DNA from: Pseudomonas faucium
GTDB lineage: Bacteria > Pseudomonadota > Gammaproteobacteria > Pseudomonadales > Pseudomonadaceae
Reading direction: 5' to 3'
Length of the DNA stretch: 64,000 nt
Assembly: GCF_021602585.1 (NCBI RefSeq)
Contig: NZ_BQIP01000024.1
Location: 28,697-92,696, forward strand
A program made the position numbers and the translations under genes. The notes beneath the pieces are model-generated. The model saw only the letters and a list, made by a program, of their open reading frames with translations. It was not told the origin of the DNA and did no database searches. Shown here piece by piece: positions 36,538 to 46,800 of the stretch. The first letter of the stretch is position 1. Every line of letters begins with the position of its first letter.

Positions 36538-38016
36538 ATGAGAGCCATAGCGGGATTGACCATGCGTTTGCAACAGGTGCTGCTGGTATCGGCGATCGCC
36601 GCCTGCAGCACCGCCACCACAGCTGCCGCCACGGAACCCTTGGGCGGGCAGCCACCACCCGGCGCCACCCCTTCGGTCAAGGACTTCGACTACCAGATCA
36701 AGTACCAGCGCGCCTTCGAAGCCATCCTGTGGAACATGCCAGCGATCTCGATCTATTCGTTCCGCCGCGCCGCCGTGGAAAACCTCGGCTACAAAGACAA
36801 CGACATCATCGCCTACTCGGCCACCGCCACACCGCAGCTCGAGGCCATAACCGCCAACAGCACCACGCCCTACATCGCCGCCTACACCGATTTGCGCAAG
36901 GGCCCGGTGGTGCTAGAAATCCCCGCGGCCGGCGCCGACGGCAGCCTCTACGGCCAGGTGGTGGACGCCTGGCAGTTCACCATCGCCGACGTCGGCCCGG
37001 CCGGCCTCGACCAGGGCAAGGGCGGCAAGTACCTGTTCACCGCGCCCGACTACAAGGGCGAGGTTCCCGCCGGCTACTTCCATGTCGCCTCGCCGAACTA
37101 CCGCATCGCCCTGGCCTTTCGCTCGGTGCCGCCGGCCGGCAGGAGCGCGGCCGACGCCTACGCCTATGCCAAGCGCCTGCGCATGTACTACCTGGCCGAG
37201 GCCAAGTCACCGCCGCAGCAGAAATTCATCGACCCCGCCCATGAGCGCTACCCGACCCTGCCCTTCTACGACGAGCGCCACTTCGAGGACATGCACGCGA
37301 TCATGAGCGTGGAGCCCGTGCGCGAACACGACAAGGTGATGATGGGCATGCTGGCCTCGCTGGGCATCGAAAAAGGCAAGCCCTTCGCCCCCGACGAAAC
37401 CGCCAGGCGCGCCATGCACCAGGCCGCCATCGATGCCTGGTTCTACTTGCAGCAGTGGTTCGACACCCACATGGCCAAGCGCGTGTACTGGCCAGACCGC
37501 CACTACGTATCGCTGCTGCAGGCCGATGCCAACCGCGAGTTCAAGTTCATCTACGACGATCGCATCGACCTGATCGAGCGGGCCGCGGAGTATTTCTGGT
37601 GCACCTACATGCCCAAGGTGCTCGGCGACTCGCCAGCCACCTCCTACCAGATGGCCATGGCCGACAACCAGGGCAAGCCGCTGCAGGCCGGCCAGCTGTA
37701 CAAGGTGGATGTACCCGCCGACATGCCGGTCAAGCAGTTCTGGGCGCTGACGGTGTACGACCGGGCCACGTTCTCGTTCATCTACAGCGACAGCAACCGC
37801 ACCACCTTGTCATCGTTCGACGTAGCCAGGATGAAGAAAAACGCCGACGGTGGCGTGACCCTCTACGTCGGCCCGCAGGCCCCGGCGGGCCTGGAGTCCA
37901 ACTGGATCCCCACCTCGGGCAAGCGGCCCCTGCCCGCCTTGCGCTTCTACGGGCCGACCGAGGCGTTCAACAACAAGACCTTCAAGATGCCCGACTTCGA
38001 ACGGGTCGGCCCTTGA
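36538..38016 (+). CDS. DUF1254/DUF1214 lipoprotein, first of a pair
   Basis: A 492-residue protein with an N-terminal DUF1254 domain (about 50-180; FEAILWNMPAISIYSFRRAA, TPYIAAYTDLRKGPVVLEIPA) and a C-terminal DUF1214 domain (about 370-490; VKQFWALTVYDRATFSFI, NWIPTSGKRPLPALRFYGPTEA). The N-terminus contains SAIAACS, an acceptable lipobox, so it is probably a lipoprotein. The start at 36538 has GGAG six bases away; an ATG at 36562 would give a shorter signal peptide with the same lipobox. Function of the family is unknown. A related gene follows 63 bases later. Confidence 0.85.
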   Translation: MRAIAGLTMRLQQVLLVSAIAACSTATTAAATEPLGGQPPPGATPSVKDFDYQIKYQRAFEAILWNMPAISIYSFRRAAVENLGYKDNDIIAYSATATPQLEAITANSTTPYIAAYTDLRKGPVVLEIPAAGADGSLYGQVVDAWQFTIADVGPAGLDQGKGGKYLFTAPDYKGEVPAGYFHVASPNYRIALAFRSVPPAGRSAADAYAYAKRLRMYYLAEAKSPPQQKFIDPAHERYPTLPFYDERHFEDMHAIMSVEPVREHDKVMMGMLASLGIEKGKPFAPDETARRAMHQAAIDAWFYLQQWFDTHMAKRVYWPDRHYVSLLQADANREFKFIYDDRIDLIERAAEYFWCTYMPKVLGDSPATSYQMAMADNQGKPLQAGQLYKVDVPADMPVKQFWALTVYDRATFSFIYSDSNRTTLSSFDVARMKKNADGGVTLYVGPQAPAGLESNWIPTSGKRPLPALRFYGPTEAFNNKTFKMPDFERVGP

Positions 38017-38079
38017 GCCCTGCATACGCGTTGCCCTCATCGAATGACAAGGCTGCGTAGGCAGCCACAAGGAGACGTC

Positions 38080-39375
38080 ATGAAACACTGGTTGCTGGGT
38101 GCATCCCTGTTGTCCCTGAGCGTATCGGCCTTTGCCCAGATCCCCGACAAGCTGGCCGAGGATGCCTACATCTATGGCTATTCGATCGATGAAGCCTACA
38201 AGTTCTTCTACGAAACGGCGGTGAAGACCCACACCCCGCTCAACCGCTTCCAGAACATCCGCCACCTGGCCGATGACACCTACACCGACCACCCCACCAT
38301 CAACAACGACACCTTGCACCTGATGGGCTGGCTGGACGTGGCCGCGGAACCTGTGATCGTCAGCGTGCCGGACATGGACAAGGGCCGTTACTGGATCCTG
38401 CACACCATGGACATGGGCCACTACACCACCTCCATGATCGGTTCACGCACCCGCGACACCAAAGGCGGCCATTTCATGTTCGCCGCCCAGGACTGGAAAG
38501 GCGAAGTACCGCCCAGCGTCACCGAGGTGATCCGCGTCGACTCCAACCTGATCAAGCTGATGGGCCGGATCATGGCCACCGGCCCCGAAGACCAGAAGAC
38601 CGCACTCAACTACATGGACGACTGGAACGTGCGCACGCTGTCCGCCTACCTCGGCCTGCCCGGGCCCAAGGCCAAGCAACGCACCTACCTGGACCCGGCC
38701 AAGAGCAACTGGCTGCAACGGGTCAATTTCGTCCTGTGCGATGGCAGCATGGCCAAGGCCGACCAGAAATGGCTGGACCAATACAAGGCGGTGGGCCTGG
38801 CCCCGTGCAAGAAAGACTTCACCCAGGAACAGCTGGCTGCCGCCAGGAAAGGCGAGGCGCTGGGCAAGAAGCACATCGAGGAACTGGCGCCCAAGCTGAC
38901 CACTTCCGGCAAGTCGCTGGGCACCCGAGAGCAGCTTGGTGATGGCCCGCGCGACCTGTTCGCCGTCGGCACCTACGTCGGCCAATGGGGCCTGCCACCG
39001 GACGAAAGCGTCTACCTCAAGGAAGGCACCGCCAGTGATGGCAAGAACATCAACGGCGCCAATGGCAAGTCGTACCGCATCACCTTCAAGGCGCCGGATG
39101 TCAGCCAGTTCTGGTCCTTCACCGTCTACGCCGCCGACAACCGCTTCATGGCCCACAACGCAATCAACCGCCACAGCCGCGGCGACCGCACGCTGAAGCC
39201 GGACGCCGAGGGCAACTACACCCTGGAGCTGAGCGCCAAGGGCGACGAGAGCAACCCCAACTACCTGCCCATTCCGGAAAAGGACGCCTACATCGTGATG
39301 CGCCTGTACGGCCCCAGCAAAGCCGTGCAGGAAGGCAGCTACAAGTTCCCGCCGATCGAGGTGGTCAAGCCCTGA
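38080..39375 (+). CDS. DUF1254/DUF1214 exported protein, second of a pair
   Basis: A 431-residue protein with a Sec signal peptide (MKHWLLGASLLSLSVSAFA-QI), a DUF1254 domain (about 25-150; DAYIYGYSIDEAYKFF, AAEPVIVSVPDMDKGRYWILHTMDM) and a C-terminal DUF1214 domain (about 340-430; ISQFWSFTVYAADN-like, SNPNYLPIPEKDAYIVMRLYGPS). AAGGAG precedes the ATG at 38080. It shares domain order with the preceding gene but little close sequence, an old duplication. Both are probably periplasmic partners; function unknown. Confidence 0.87.
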   Translation: MKHWLLGASLLSLSVSAFAQIPDKLAEDAYIYGYSIDEAYKFFYETAVKTHTPLNRFQNIRHLADDTYTDHPTINNDTLHLMGWLDVAAEPVIVSVPDMDKGRYWILHTMDMGHYTTSMIGSRTRDTKGGHFMFAAQDWKGEVPPSVTEVIRVDSNLIKLMGRIMATGPEDQKTALNYMDDWNVRTLSAYLGLPGPKAKQRTYLDPAKSNWLQRVNFVLCDGSMAKADQKWLDQYKAVGLAPCKKDFTQEQLAAARKGEALGKKHIEELAPKLTTSGKSLGTREQLGDGPRDLFAVGTYVGQWGLPPDESVYLKEGTASDGKNINGANGKSYRITFKAPDVSQFWSFTVYAADNRFMAHNAINRHSRGDRTLKPDAEGNYTLELSAKGDESNPNYLPIPEKDAYIVMRLYGPSKAVQEGSYKFPPIEVVKP

Positions 39376-39399
39376 AACCTGCCTGTTCGATCTGCCCTG

Positions 39400-39431
39400 G
39401 AGGCCCCGTGACGTCCCGTCGCAGGGGCCTC
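39400..39431 (+). terminator. Hairpin after the DUF1254 pair
   Basis: GAGGCCCC / GGGGCCTC, an 8-bp stem with a 16-base loop, 25 bases after the stop. A possible promoter for the next operon follows (TTGGGC at 39444-39449, 18 bases, TAGTAT at 39468-39473). Confidence 0.55.
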
Positions 39432-39529
39432 TATCGCGCGCGATTGGGCAAAATCCAGATTCCTTTCTAGTATGAGAATTCGAACTGTTTACGCAGCGTT
39501 TCAATCAAGTTCTCAGAAAGGAGTCGAGG

Positions 39530-40291
39530 ATGCCGTTGCCCGTCGTTGCACACCGATATCTGCCACTGTTGCTGGCCCTGGCCAGCATTGGCGCGCACGC
39601 CGAAGGCGAAACCACGGGCGAGGACCCGCAGCTGATCCGCGTGCTGCTTGCCGCCGAGCTTGAGACCACCCTGTCGAGCCAGATGAGCGGCACCCTGGGT
39701 GAACTCAAGGCCAGCTTTGGCGAACACGTGGCCAAGGGCGCCACCCTTGCCCGCTTCAACTGCAACGAGGCCCAGGCACGGGGCAAGGTCGCGGTGGCCG
39801 AACTGGCCATGGCGCGGCAGAACCTGGACGCCAAGAAGCAGCTGCGCAAGCTCGATGCCGTGGGCGACATCGAAGTGGCCGCGGCCAATACCGAAGTGCA
39901 GAAGGCCGACGGCGCGCGCGCCATGGGCGAGGCGCAGATGAGCTACTGCCAGGTGCTGGCGCCGTTCTCCGGGCATGTCGCCAAGGTCTACGTCAAGCCG
40001 TTCCAGACGGTCAGCGCCGGTACGCCGCTGTTCGACCTGGTCAGCGATGGCGCCTTGAAGGTGCGCCTGAATGTGCCATCGAGCCAGCTCAAGGAACTGC
40101 GCCCAGGCCAGCCGCTGGAGGTGAGCGTGCACGAAACCGGCAAGACCTACCCGGCCAAGGTCAGCGTGATCAACGCCCGGGTCGATGCCGTGGCGCAAAC
40201 CGTGGAGCTCGAAGCGCGCTTCGATCAGCGTTTCCCTGAACTGATGGCCGGCATGAGCGGCACTGCGCGGTTCGACCATGACCGTGAATAG
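39530..40291 (+). CDS. Periplasmic adaptor (HlyD/RND-MFP-like), first gene of the export cluster
   Basis: A 253-residue exported adaptor: signal peptide (MPLPVVAHRYLPLLLALASIGAHA), lipoyl/barrel-sandwich halves (SSQMSGTLGELKASFGEHVAKGATLARFN at about 48-76 in part; and YCQVLAPFSGHVAKVYVKPFQTV), a short helical hairpin between them (about 80-135), and a beta-barrel part (LKVRLNVPSSQLKELRPGQPL). It is small and has no N-terminal membrane anchor beyond the signal peptide. AAAGGAG lies ahead of the ATG. It overlaps the next gene by 14 bases. It should bridge inner-membrane partners to the TolC-like protein. Confidence 0.85.
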   Translation: MPLPVVAHRYLPLLLALASIGAHAEGETTGEDPQLIRVLLAAELETTLSSQMSGTLGELKASFGEHVAKGATLARFNCNEAQARGKVAVAELAMARQNLDAKKQLRKLDAVGDIEVAAANTEVQKADGARAMGEAQMSYCQVLAPFSGHVAKVYVKPFQTVSAGTPLFDLVSDGALKVRLNVPSSQLKELRPGQPLEVSVHETGKTYPAKVSVINARVDAVAQTVELEARFDQRFPELMAGMSGTARFDHDRE

Positions 40292-41624
40292 GCCGCTCCC
40301 TCACCCGCAACTGCTGTTGCAGCTGGACCACCTGCGCGACAAGGCCATGGCCGCCGAAACCCTGAATGCCCTGGCGTTCAGCATGGCCAACGACCTCTAC
40401 CCGCTGCTGCCCTTCCACCAGGCGCTGGTGTTCGAGCAAGGCAAGGCCGGCCTCGACCTGCTGTGCGTCTCGGGCCTGGCGCGGCCCACCGAGGACTCGC
40501 CCTACCTGGTCTGGCTCAAGCGCGCCAGCCGCTGGCTGGCCGAGCGCCTGGCCACTGCCCAGCCCACCTGGCTGACCCTGGACAATGCCGCACCGCCCGA
40601 AGATATCGCCCAGGGCTGGAGCGAATGGTGGCCCAGCGGCCTGTGGTGCATCCCGCTGCACGGGCCGGCCGGCGAACGCCTTGGCGTGCTGGTGCTGCTG
40701 CTCGAAGAAGCGCCGCCCGAGGTGCTGTACACCCAGCTCGAAGGCCTGACCCGTACCTGGGCCTACTGCTGGCGCACGCTGACCCGGCGCCGCCACCTGC
40801 GCCGCTGGCGCCCGAGCCGGCGCCAGGTGCTGGTGACACTGCTGGTGGCCGCCGGGCTGCTGCTGGTGCCGGTGCGCCAGACGGCGCTGGCGCCGGCGCA
40901 GATCGTCTCGCGCCAGGCGCAGATCGTCAGCTCGCCGATCGACGGGGTGATTGCCCAGGTGCTGGTGCGCCCCAACCAGCCGGTGGAAGCCGGCACGCCG
41001 CTGTTCACCCTCGATGAAACCACCCTGCGCAGCCGCGCCGAAGTGCTCGGCAAGGAAGTGGCGGTGGCCGATGCCGAGCTGCTGGCCGCCAGCCAGCGGG
41101 CATTCGACAACCCGCAAAGCAAGAACGAGCTGACCCTGCTGCAGGGCCGAGCCCAGCAGCGCCGGGCCGAGCTGGCCGCCGTGCAGGCGCAGCTGCGGCG
41201 CACCCAGGTGGTGGCGCCAAGGGCCGGCGTTGCGGTGTTCAGCGACCCCAACGACTGGATCGGCAAGCCGGTGTCGACCGGCGAGCGCATCCTGCATGTG
41301 GCCGACCCGTCGCAACCGGCGATGCAGATCCAGCTGGCCGTGGCCGATGCCATCGCCCTGGAGCCGGGCGCCGAGGTCACGCTGTTTCTCACCGCCTACC
41401 CGCTCAGCCCGCTCAAGGGCAAGATCCTCGAAACCAGCTACCAGGCCAAGCCCAGCGACGACGGCGTGGTCGCCTACCGCCTGCTGGCCAGCATCGACGA
41501 GCACTCCGAGCATGCCCGCCTGGGCCTGCACGGCACCGCCAAGCTCTACGGCGGCCGGGTGATGCTCGGCTATTACCTGCTGCGTCGCCCGCTGGCCACC
41601 GTGCGTGCCTGGAGTGGCTGGTGA
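40278..41624 (+). CDS. Inner-membrane HlyD-type adaptor with cytosolic GAF-like domain
   Basis: A 448-residue fusion. Residues about 1-165 look like a GAF-type cytosolic sensor (NDLYPLLPFHQALVFEQGKAGLDLLCVSG; SGLWCIPLHGPAGERLGVLVLLLEE), then a basic stretch and a single membrane segment (about 183-198, VLVTLLVAAGLLLVPV), a lipoyl half (AQIVSSPIDGVIAQVLVRPNQPVEAGTPLF in part), a coiled-coil hairpin (about 251-325) and the second lipoyl and barrel parts (RTQVVAPRAGVAVFSDPNDW). A sensor at the cytosolic end of a HlyD protein is uncommon and may gate export. It is coupled to both neighbours (14-base overlap, then TGATG). Confidence 0.85.
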   Translation: MTVNRPLPHPQLLLQLDHLRDKAMAAETLNALAFSMANDLYPLLPFHQALVFEQGKAGLDLLCVSGLARPTEDSPYLVWLKRASRWLAERLATAQPTWLTLDNAAPPEDIAQGWSEWWPSGLWCIPLHGPAGERLGVLVLLLEEAPPEVLYTQLEGLTRTWAYCWRTLTRRRHLRRWRPSRRQVLVTLLVAAGLLLVPVRQTALAPAQIVSRQAQIVSSPIDGVIAQVLVRPNQPVEAGTPLFTLDETTLRSRAEVLGKEVAVADAELLAASQRAFDNPQSKNELTLLQGRAQQRRAELAAVQAQLRRTQVVAPRAGVAVFSDPNDWIGKPVSTGERILHVADPSQPAMQIQLAVADAIALEPGAEVTLFLTAYPLSPLKGKILETSYQAKPSDDGVVAYRLLASIDEHSEHARLGLHGTAKLYGGRVMLGYYLLRRPLATVRAWSGW

Positions 41625-43714
41625 TGCTCGAGCTCAGCGACCTGCCCCTGCCGCCACTGCGCGAGGACCTGCGCCTGTGCGAAGCCGCCGACAACCGTGA
41701 GGGAGAGCCGGCGTGGATGATCCACGACACGGTGGTCAACCGCTTCTACCGGATCGGCTGGCTGGAGTTCGAATGCCTGCTGCGCTGGGGCCAGACGCCG
41801 CGCCAGATCAGCGAACAGGTCTCACGCGACAGCGCGCTGAACCCGGACGTCGAGCAGGTGCTGGCGCTGCGGGCGTTCCTCGAACAGCACAACCTGCTGC
41901 GCCCCGGCCACGAGCAACTGGCCAGGCTGCAGGCGGCCAGCGAGTCGCGCACCTGGTCGAGCTGGCGCTGGTGGCTGCACCACTACCTGTTCTTTCGCAT
42001 CCCCCTGTTGCGCCCGCAAGCCGGGCTGCAGCACCTGGCCAAGGCCCTGGGCTGGTTGTTCCACCCGCTGACCGCGGTGCTGGTGGTGGCCCTGACCCTG
42101 GTCGGGCTGGTGCTGGTGATGCAGCAATGGGACAGCTTCACCCATGCGGTGGTGGAGTCGTTTTCCACCGAGGGCCTGTTCAGCTTCGCCCTGGCGCTGG
42201 TCGTGGCCAAGACCCTGCACGAGCTGGGCCATGCGCTGGTGGCCACGCGCCTGGGCCTGCGCGTCGGGCACATGGGCGTGGCGTTCCTGGTGCTGTGGCC
42301 GATGCTGTACACCGACACCGGCGAAAGCTGGAAGCTCAAGCGCTCCCGCCAGCGCCTGGCGATCGCCTCGGCCGGCATCGTCACCGAGCTGTCGCTGGCG
42401 GGCCTGGCCACCCTGGGCTGGGCCTTGTGCGACGACGGCGCCCTGCGCAATGCCTTGCTGTACCTGGCGACCACCAGCTGGGTGCTGTCGCTGGCACTCA
42501 ACGCCAGCCCGTTCATGCGCTTTGACGGCTACTTCATCCTCAGCGACCTGCTCGACTTCCCCAACCTGCACGAGCGCGCCTCGGCCATGGCGCGGGTGGC
42601 CCTGCGGCGCAACCTGCTGGGGCTGAATGAGCCCTGGCCCGAGCCGTTTCCCGTCGGCCAGCGGCGGCTGCTGGTGGCGTTCGCCTTTGCTACCTGGCTG
42701 TACCGCCTGGTGCTGTTCCTGGGCATCGCGGTGGCGGTGTACTTGTTCTTCTTCAAACTGCTGGGGATCGTACTGTTCATGGTCGAATTGGCGTGGTTCA
42801 TCGCCCTGCCGGTAAAACGCGAGCTCAACCACTGGTGGCAGCAGCGCGCGTTCATTCCCGGGCAGCGCAAGCGGCTGTTCTACCTGGGCCTGGGGCTGCT
42901 GGTGCTGGCCCTGGCGGTGCCTTGGCACAACCAGGTGGATGCGGTGGGCGTGGCCCGTGCCGAACACCAGTTGCGCGTGTACACGCCCTACCCGGCACGC
43001 CTCAAGAGCCTGCAGCCGGCCGGCCAGGTCAAGGCCGGCGAGGTGCTGGCGGTGCTCGACGAGCCGGACCTCGACTCGCGCATGCGCAGCAGCGAGGCCA
43101 CGGCGCGCAGCTACCAGGCGCGGTTGTCGGGGCTGCTGGCCGACCCTGCCGGGCTGGCCGAGGATGCCGCCACCCAGCAGCGCCTGAGCGTGCAGAACGA
43201 AGAAGCCCGCTCGGCGCGCCGGGAAATCGCCCGGCTCAACCTGCAGGCACCGTTCGCCGGCGCCTGGCTGGACGTGGACCGCGACCTGCAGCCCGGCCAG
43301 TGGCTCAACCGCCAGGAGCCGCTGGGCATCCTCATCGACCCCCGCCACTGGCAGGTCGATGCCTATGTCGCGCAAGACCAGGTGCACCACCTGGCCGTGG
43401 GCAACCCGGTCAAGTTCTACCCCGAAGGCCAGGCCACCGCGCTGCACGGCAAGGTGCTGGCCATCGGCAGCACCCGCGCCGGGCAACTGGCCCACCGCAT
43501 GCTGTCTTCGCACTTTGGCGGGCCAGTGGCCACCAGCGGCCAGTCCCTGACCCCCAATGCGGCGTTGTTCCAGGTGCTGATCGCCCTGGACGAGCCCCTG
43601 GCCAGCGTGCGCGAAACCCGCGGCAAGCTGCAGATCGAAGGGGAAAGGCGCAGCGTGCTGGGCGAATTGGGCAAGTGGCTGTTGGGCGTCGGGCTGCGTG
43701 AAAGCGGGTTCTGA
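41624..43714 (+). CDS. M50 site-2-protease/HlyD fusion with PqqD-like N-terminus
   Basis: A 696-residue membrane protein. Residues about 15-95 resemble a PqqD-like peptide-binding winged helix (TVVNRFYRIGWLEFECLLRW). A membrane peptidase core follows: zinc motif HELGH (199-203) and the third-ligand motif NASPFMRFDGY (Asp301), so it is expected to be active. Further membrane segments lie at about 350-395 and 418-434; residues about 440-690 are a HlyD-like periplasmic arm (YTPYPARLKSLQPAGQVKAG, coiled coil, LQAPFAGAWLDVDRDLQPGQW). I start at the ATG at 41624, with GGAG nine bases before; a GTG just upstream is possible. Role: probably cuts or receives the N-terminus of the giant substrate encoded next. 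Confidence 0.88.
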   Translation: MLELSDLPLPPLREDLRLCEAADNREGEPAWMIHDTVVNRFYRIGWLEFECLLRWGQTPRQISEQVSRDSALNPDVEQVLALRAFLEQHNLLRPGHEQLARLQAASESRTWSSWRWWLHHYLFFRIPLLRPQAGLQHLAKALGWLFHPLTAVLVVALTLVGLVLVMQQWDSFTHAVVESFSTEGLFSFALALVVAKTLHELGHALVATRLGLRVGHMGVAFLVLWPMLYTDTGESWKLKRSRQRLAIASAGIVTELSLAGLATLGWALCDDGALRNALLYLATTSWVLSLALNASPFMRFDGYFILSDLLDFPNLHERASAMARVALRRNLLGLNEPWPEPFPVGQRRLLVAFAFATWLYRLVLFLGIAVAVYLFFFKLLGIVLFMVELAWFIALPVKRELNHWWQQRAFIPGQRKRLFYLGLGLLVLALAVPWHNQVDAVGVARAEHQLRVYTPYPARLKSLQPAGQVKAGEVLAVLDEPDLDSRMRSSEATARSYQARLSGLLADPAGLAEDAATQQRLSVQNEEARSARREIARLNLQAPFAGAWLDVDRDLQPGQWLNRQEPLGILIDPRHWQVDAYVAQDQVHHLAVGNPVKFYPEGQATALHGKVLAIGSTRAGQLAHRMLSSHFGGPVATSGQSLTPNAALFQVLIALDEPLASVRETRGKLQIEGERRSVLGELGKWLLGVGLRESGF

Positions 43715-43811
43715 CAGCGCCTCCGGGCGGCTCCCGCTGCACTTTCAGAAAACCCGACTAGCATTGCTTAAGCTCCCGAATTTGCAGTCGAAACTTTGAG
43801 CAGGTAAGGAC

Positions 43812-46800
43812 ATGGACATCAAAAGCAGAGCCGGCTTCGCCACTGCCTTGCGCCCGCGGTCGCAAACGGTCGCCCTTGAGCAGCGTATCCTGTTCGACGG
43901 GGCCGCTGCGGCGGCGGTCGATCAGCAGCACCACAGCGACCCCAGCACTGCAGAGGCCAAGGACAGCAGCCACCCCGCTCCCACCGCCAGCGAGGCGCAA
44001 ACCACGGCGGCGCCGCCCGCACAACGCAACCTGGTGGTCATCGACGCACGCCTGGAAAACCGCGACCAGCTGGCCGCCAACCTGCCGGCGGGCACCACTG
44101 CGCTGGTGGTCGACCCCGGCCAGGACGCCGTCTCGGCCATCAGCAATGCCTTGGCGCAACTGGGCAAGGTCGACTCCATCCAGGTGTTCTCCCACGGCGC
44201 CTCCGGCCAGTTCACCCTGGGCAACCAGGTGTTCACCCGCCAGACCGTCGAACAAATGGGCGAGCGCCTGAGCGCCTGGCGCGACGAACTCAACGCCGGC
44301 GCCGATATCCAGCTCTACGGCTGCGACGTGGGCACCGGCAGCGCCGGGCAAGCGCTGGTCAACGAGCTGGCACGCTGGACCGGCGCCGACGTGGGCGCCT
44401 CGAACAACGCCACCGGCAGCCAGCTGGCCGGCGGCGACTGGCGCCTTGAGGTGCGCAATGGCGATGTGGACAAGACCATCGCCCTGGCCGCCGCCACCCT
44501 CGACAACTTCCAGGGCCTGCTGGCCGACGCCAGCCCCACCGCCAGCCTGAGCAGCGGCGGCGCCGAGGTGCAGCTGGGCACCCAGTTCAACTTCACCGTG
44601 AGCTTCAGCAACCCGTCCAGCCAGGAAGGCTACGCGCCGTTCATCGATGTGTTCATGCCGGCCACCGGCCGCGATGGCGACGACGGCGCCAGCTTCGTCT
44701 CCGCCACCTACCTGGGGCGGGCGGTGAACAGCTTCGTCATCACCTTCGACGCCAACGGCAATGCCACCCACCCGCTGGCCAAGGATGCCAGCGGCAACGC
44801 CCTGGTGATCAACGCCGCCAGCGTCGGCATGAAGCCCGGCGACCAGATGGTGGTGCTGCAACTGCCTTACGCCAGCGTCACCAACGGCCAGCCCAGCATC
44901 GACATCGTGATCACCGGGCAGCTGAGCAACCTGGCCGACACCACCTACTCCGACGGCGCGCCCAACCTCACCATCAATACCCGCGCAGGTTTCGAGTACG
45001 GCAACGACTCGGTGAACAACCCGGTCCAGGACCCGAGCCTGGTGGAAAGCGCGCTGCACAGTTTCGTGATCACGCCGAAGCTGTTGCAGGTCACGCAAAC
45101 GGTCAACATGCCCGAAGGCGAAACGGTCACCGGCCCCAACTTCACCCGCACCCAGACCGTCACCGTGACCCCGGCGCCCGGCCAGACCCTGACCAACGTC
45201 ACCGTCACCCAGACCGTGCCCGACCAGGTGCACGTCAGCTCCATCACCCCAGGCCCCGGCGGTACGCTGGCCTCGATCACCCTGCACGACGGCACGGTGC
45301 TCACCGACCCCACCGCCATCGCGGCGGCCCTGGCCAACCCCAATGCCTTCGTGGCCAGCTACGACATCCACTACGACACCCTGACCGGCGCCAGCGAAAC
45401 CCAGGTCAACTTCTATGTGCCGGAGATCGACGCCAACGGCCGCCCGGTGATCGACCCGGCCACCGGCAACCCGGTGACCATCAACTTCGGCAACGCCAGC
45501 GTCAATGGCGACTGGAACCCGCTCGACCCGCGCGACCGCCCCACCGACCCGGACGGCTACCCGTTCAATGAAACCGGCAATGGCCAGGGCATCACCTTCG
45601 TCGCCAAGTCGATCACCCTGCTCAAGCAGGTCAACCTGCAGAACGACGTCGGCACGCCGGGGCTCACGCCCGGCGACACCCTGCGCTACACCATGGACGT
45701 GGCCATCTCCGACTTCTTCGCCTTCGGCGAGAACATCCTCGAGGAAGGCCAGTTCAGCGTCACCGACCTGCTCAGCGATGGCCAGACCTTCGACCCGAGC
45801 AACCCGCCCACCCTGATCATCCAGCAGCATGGCGGCTCCCAGGCCATTGCCCTGGTCTATACCCAGACGGTGAACGCCGACGGCAGCACCACGCTGGTGT
45901 TCGACATCGCCGAGTCGATCCGCCGGGCCGTTGCAGGCCCGGGTGTCGCGGCGCTGTTCGGCGACCTCTACGACGATGACATACAGGAAGGCGCCACGCG
46001 CTTGAGCATCGTCTACGACGCGCTGATCGACACCACCTACACCACCGACCACCCGCCCCACGACCAGCTCAACGAAGGCGACAGCGTCAGCAACAACGCC
46101 ACGGTCAGTGCCACGGTGCTGCGCGACATTCTCAACATCGGCGGCGTGCAGAGCGATGGCTCCAGCACCACCAGCACCATCGACACCTCCACCGTCGACA
46201 TCGAGCTGACCCAGGTCAACGGCGGCAACCCGCCGAGCAACGGCGAACTGCGCCCGGGCGATGTGGTGACCTTCACCATCAGCTACGACCTGCTGGTGGC
46301 CGATTACGAAAACTTCAAGCTCACCGCCTACCTGCCACTGCCTCTGCTCGACGCCAACGGCATCACCTGGAGCTTCGGCACCGGCGTCGGCCAGTGGAGC
46401 TTCGGCAGCGGCAACAACATCCTCGATGTGCCCGACAGCGTCACCACAGGCCCGGGCAACTCGATCATCTTCGACTTCGGCAACTTCGCCTCCGGCGGCC
46501 TCAACGGCGGCACCGTGCAGGTGCGCTTCACCATGGTGGTCGGCGACCAGCCGTTCGCCGACCAGCGTGAACTCGACGTGCTGGCGCAGTCGAGCCAGAC
46601 CACCACGGTCGACAAGACCGTGCTGACGTCTTCCGATGTGGCAGTGATCGAGTCGGTGGCCGAACCTGTGCTGGACATCAAGCATGGCGTGGTGTCCAGC
46701 AGCAATGGCACGGTCACCGGCACCACCGGCAGCTGGACCGCCCCCGGCACCAGCGGCGTGCCGTTCGGCGGCAGCGTCACCAGCCTGGCTGCGGTGGACG

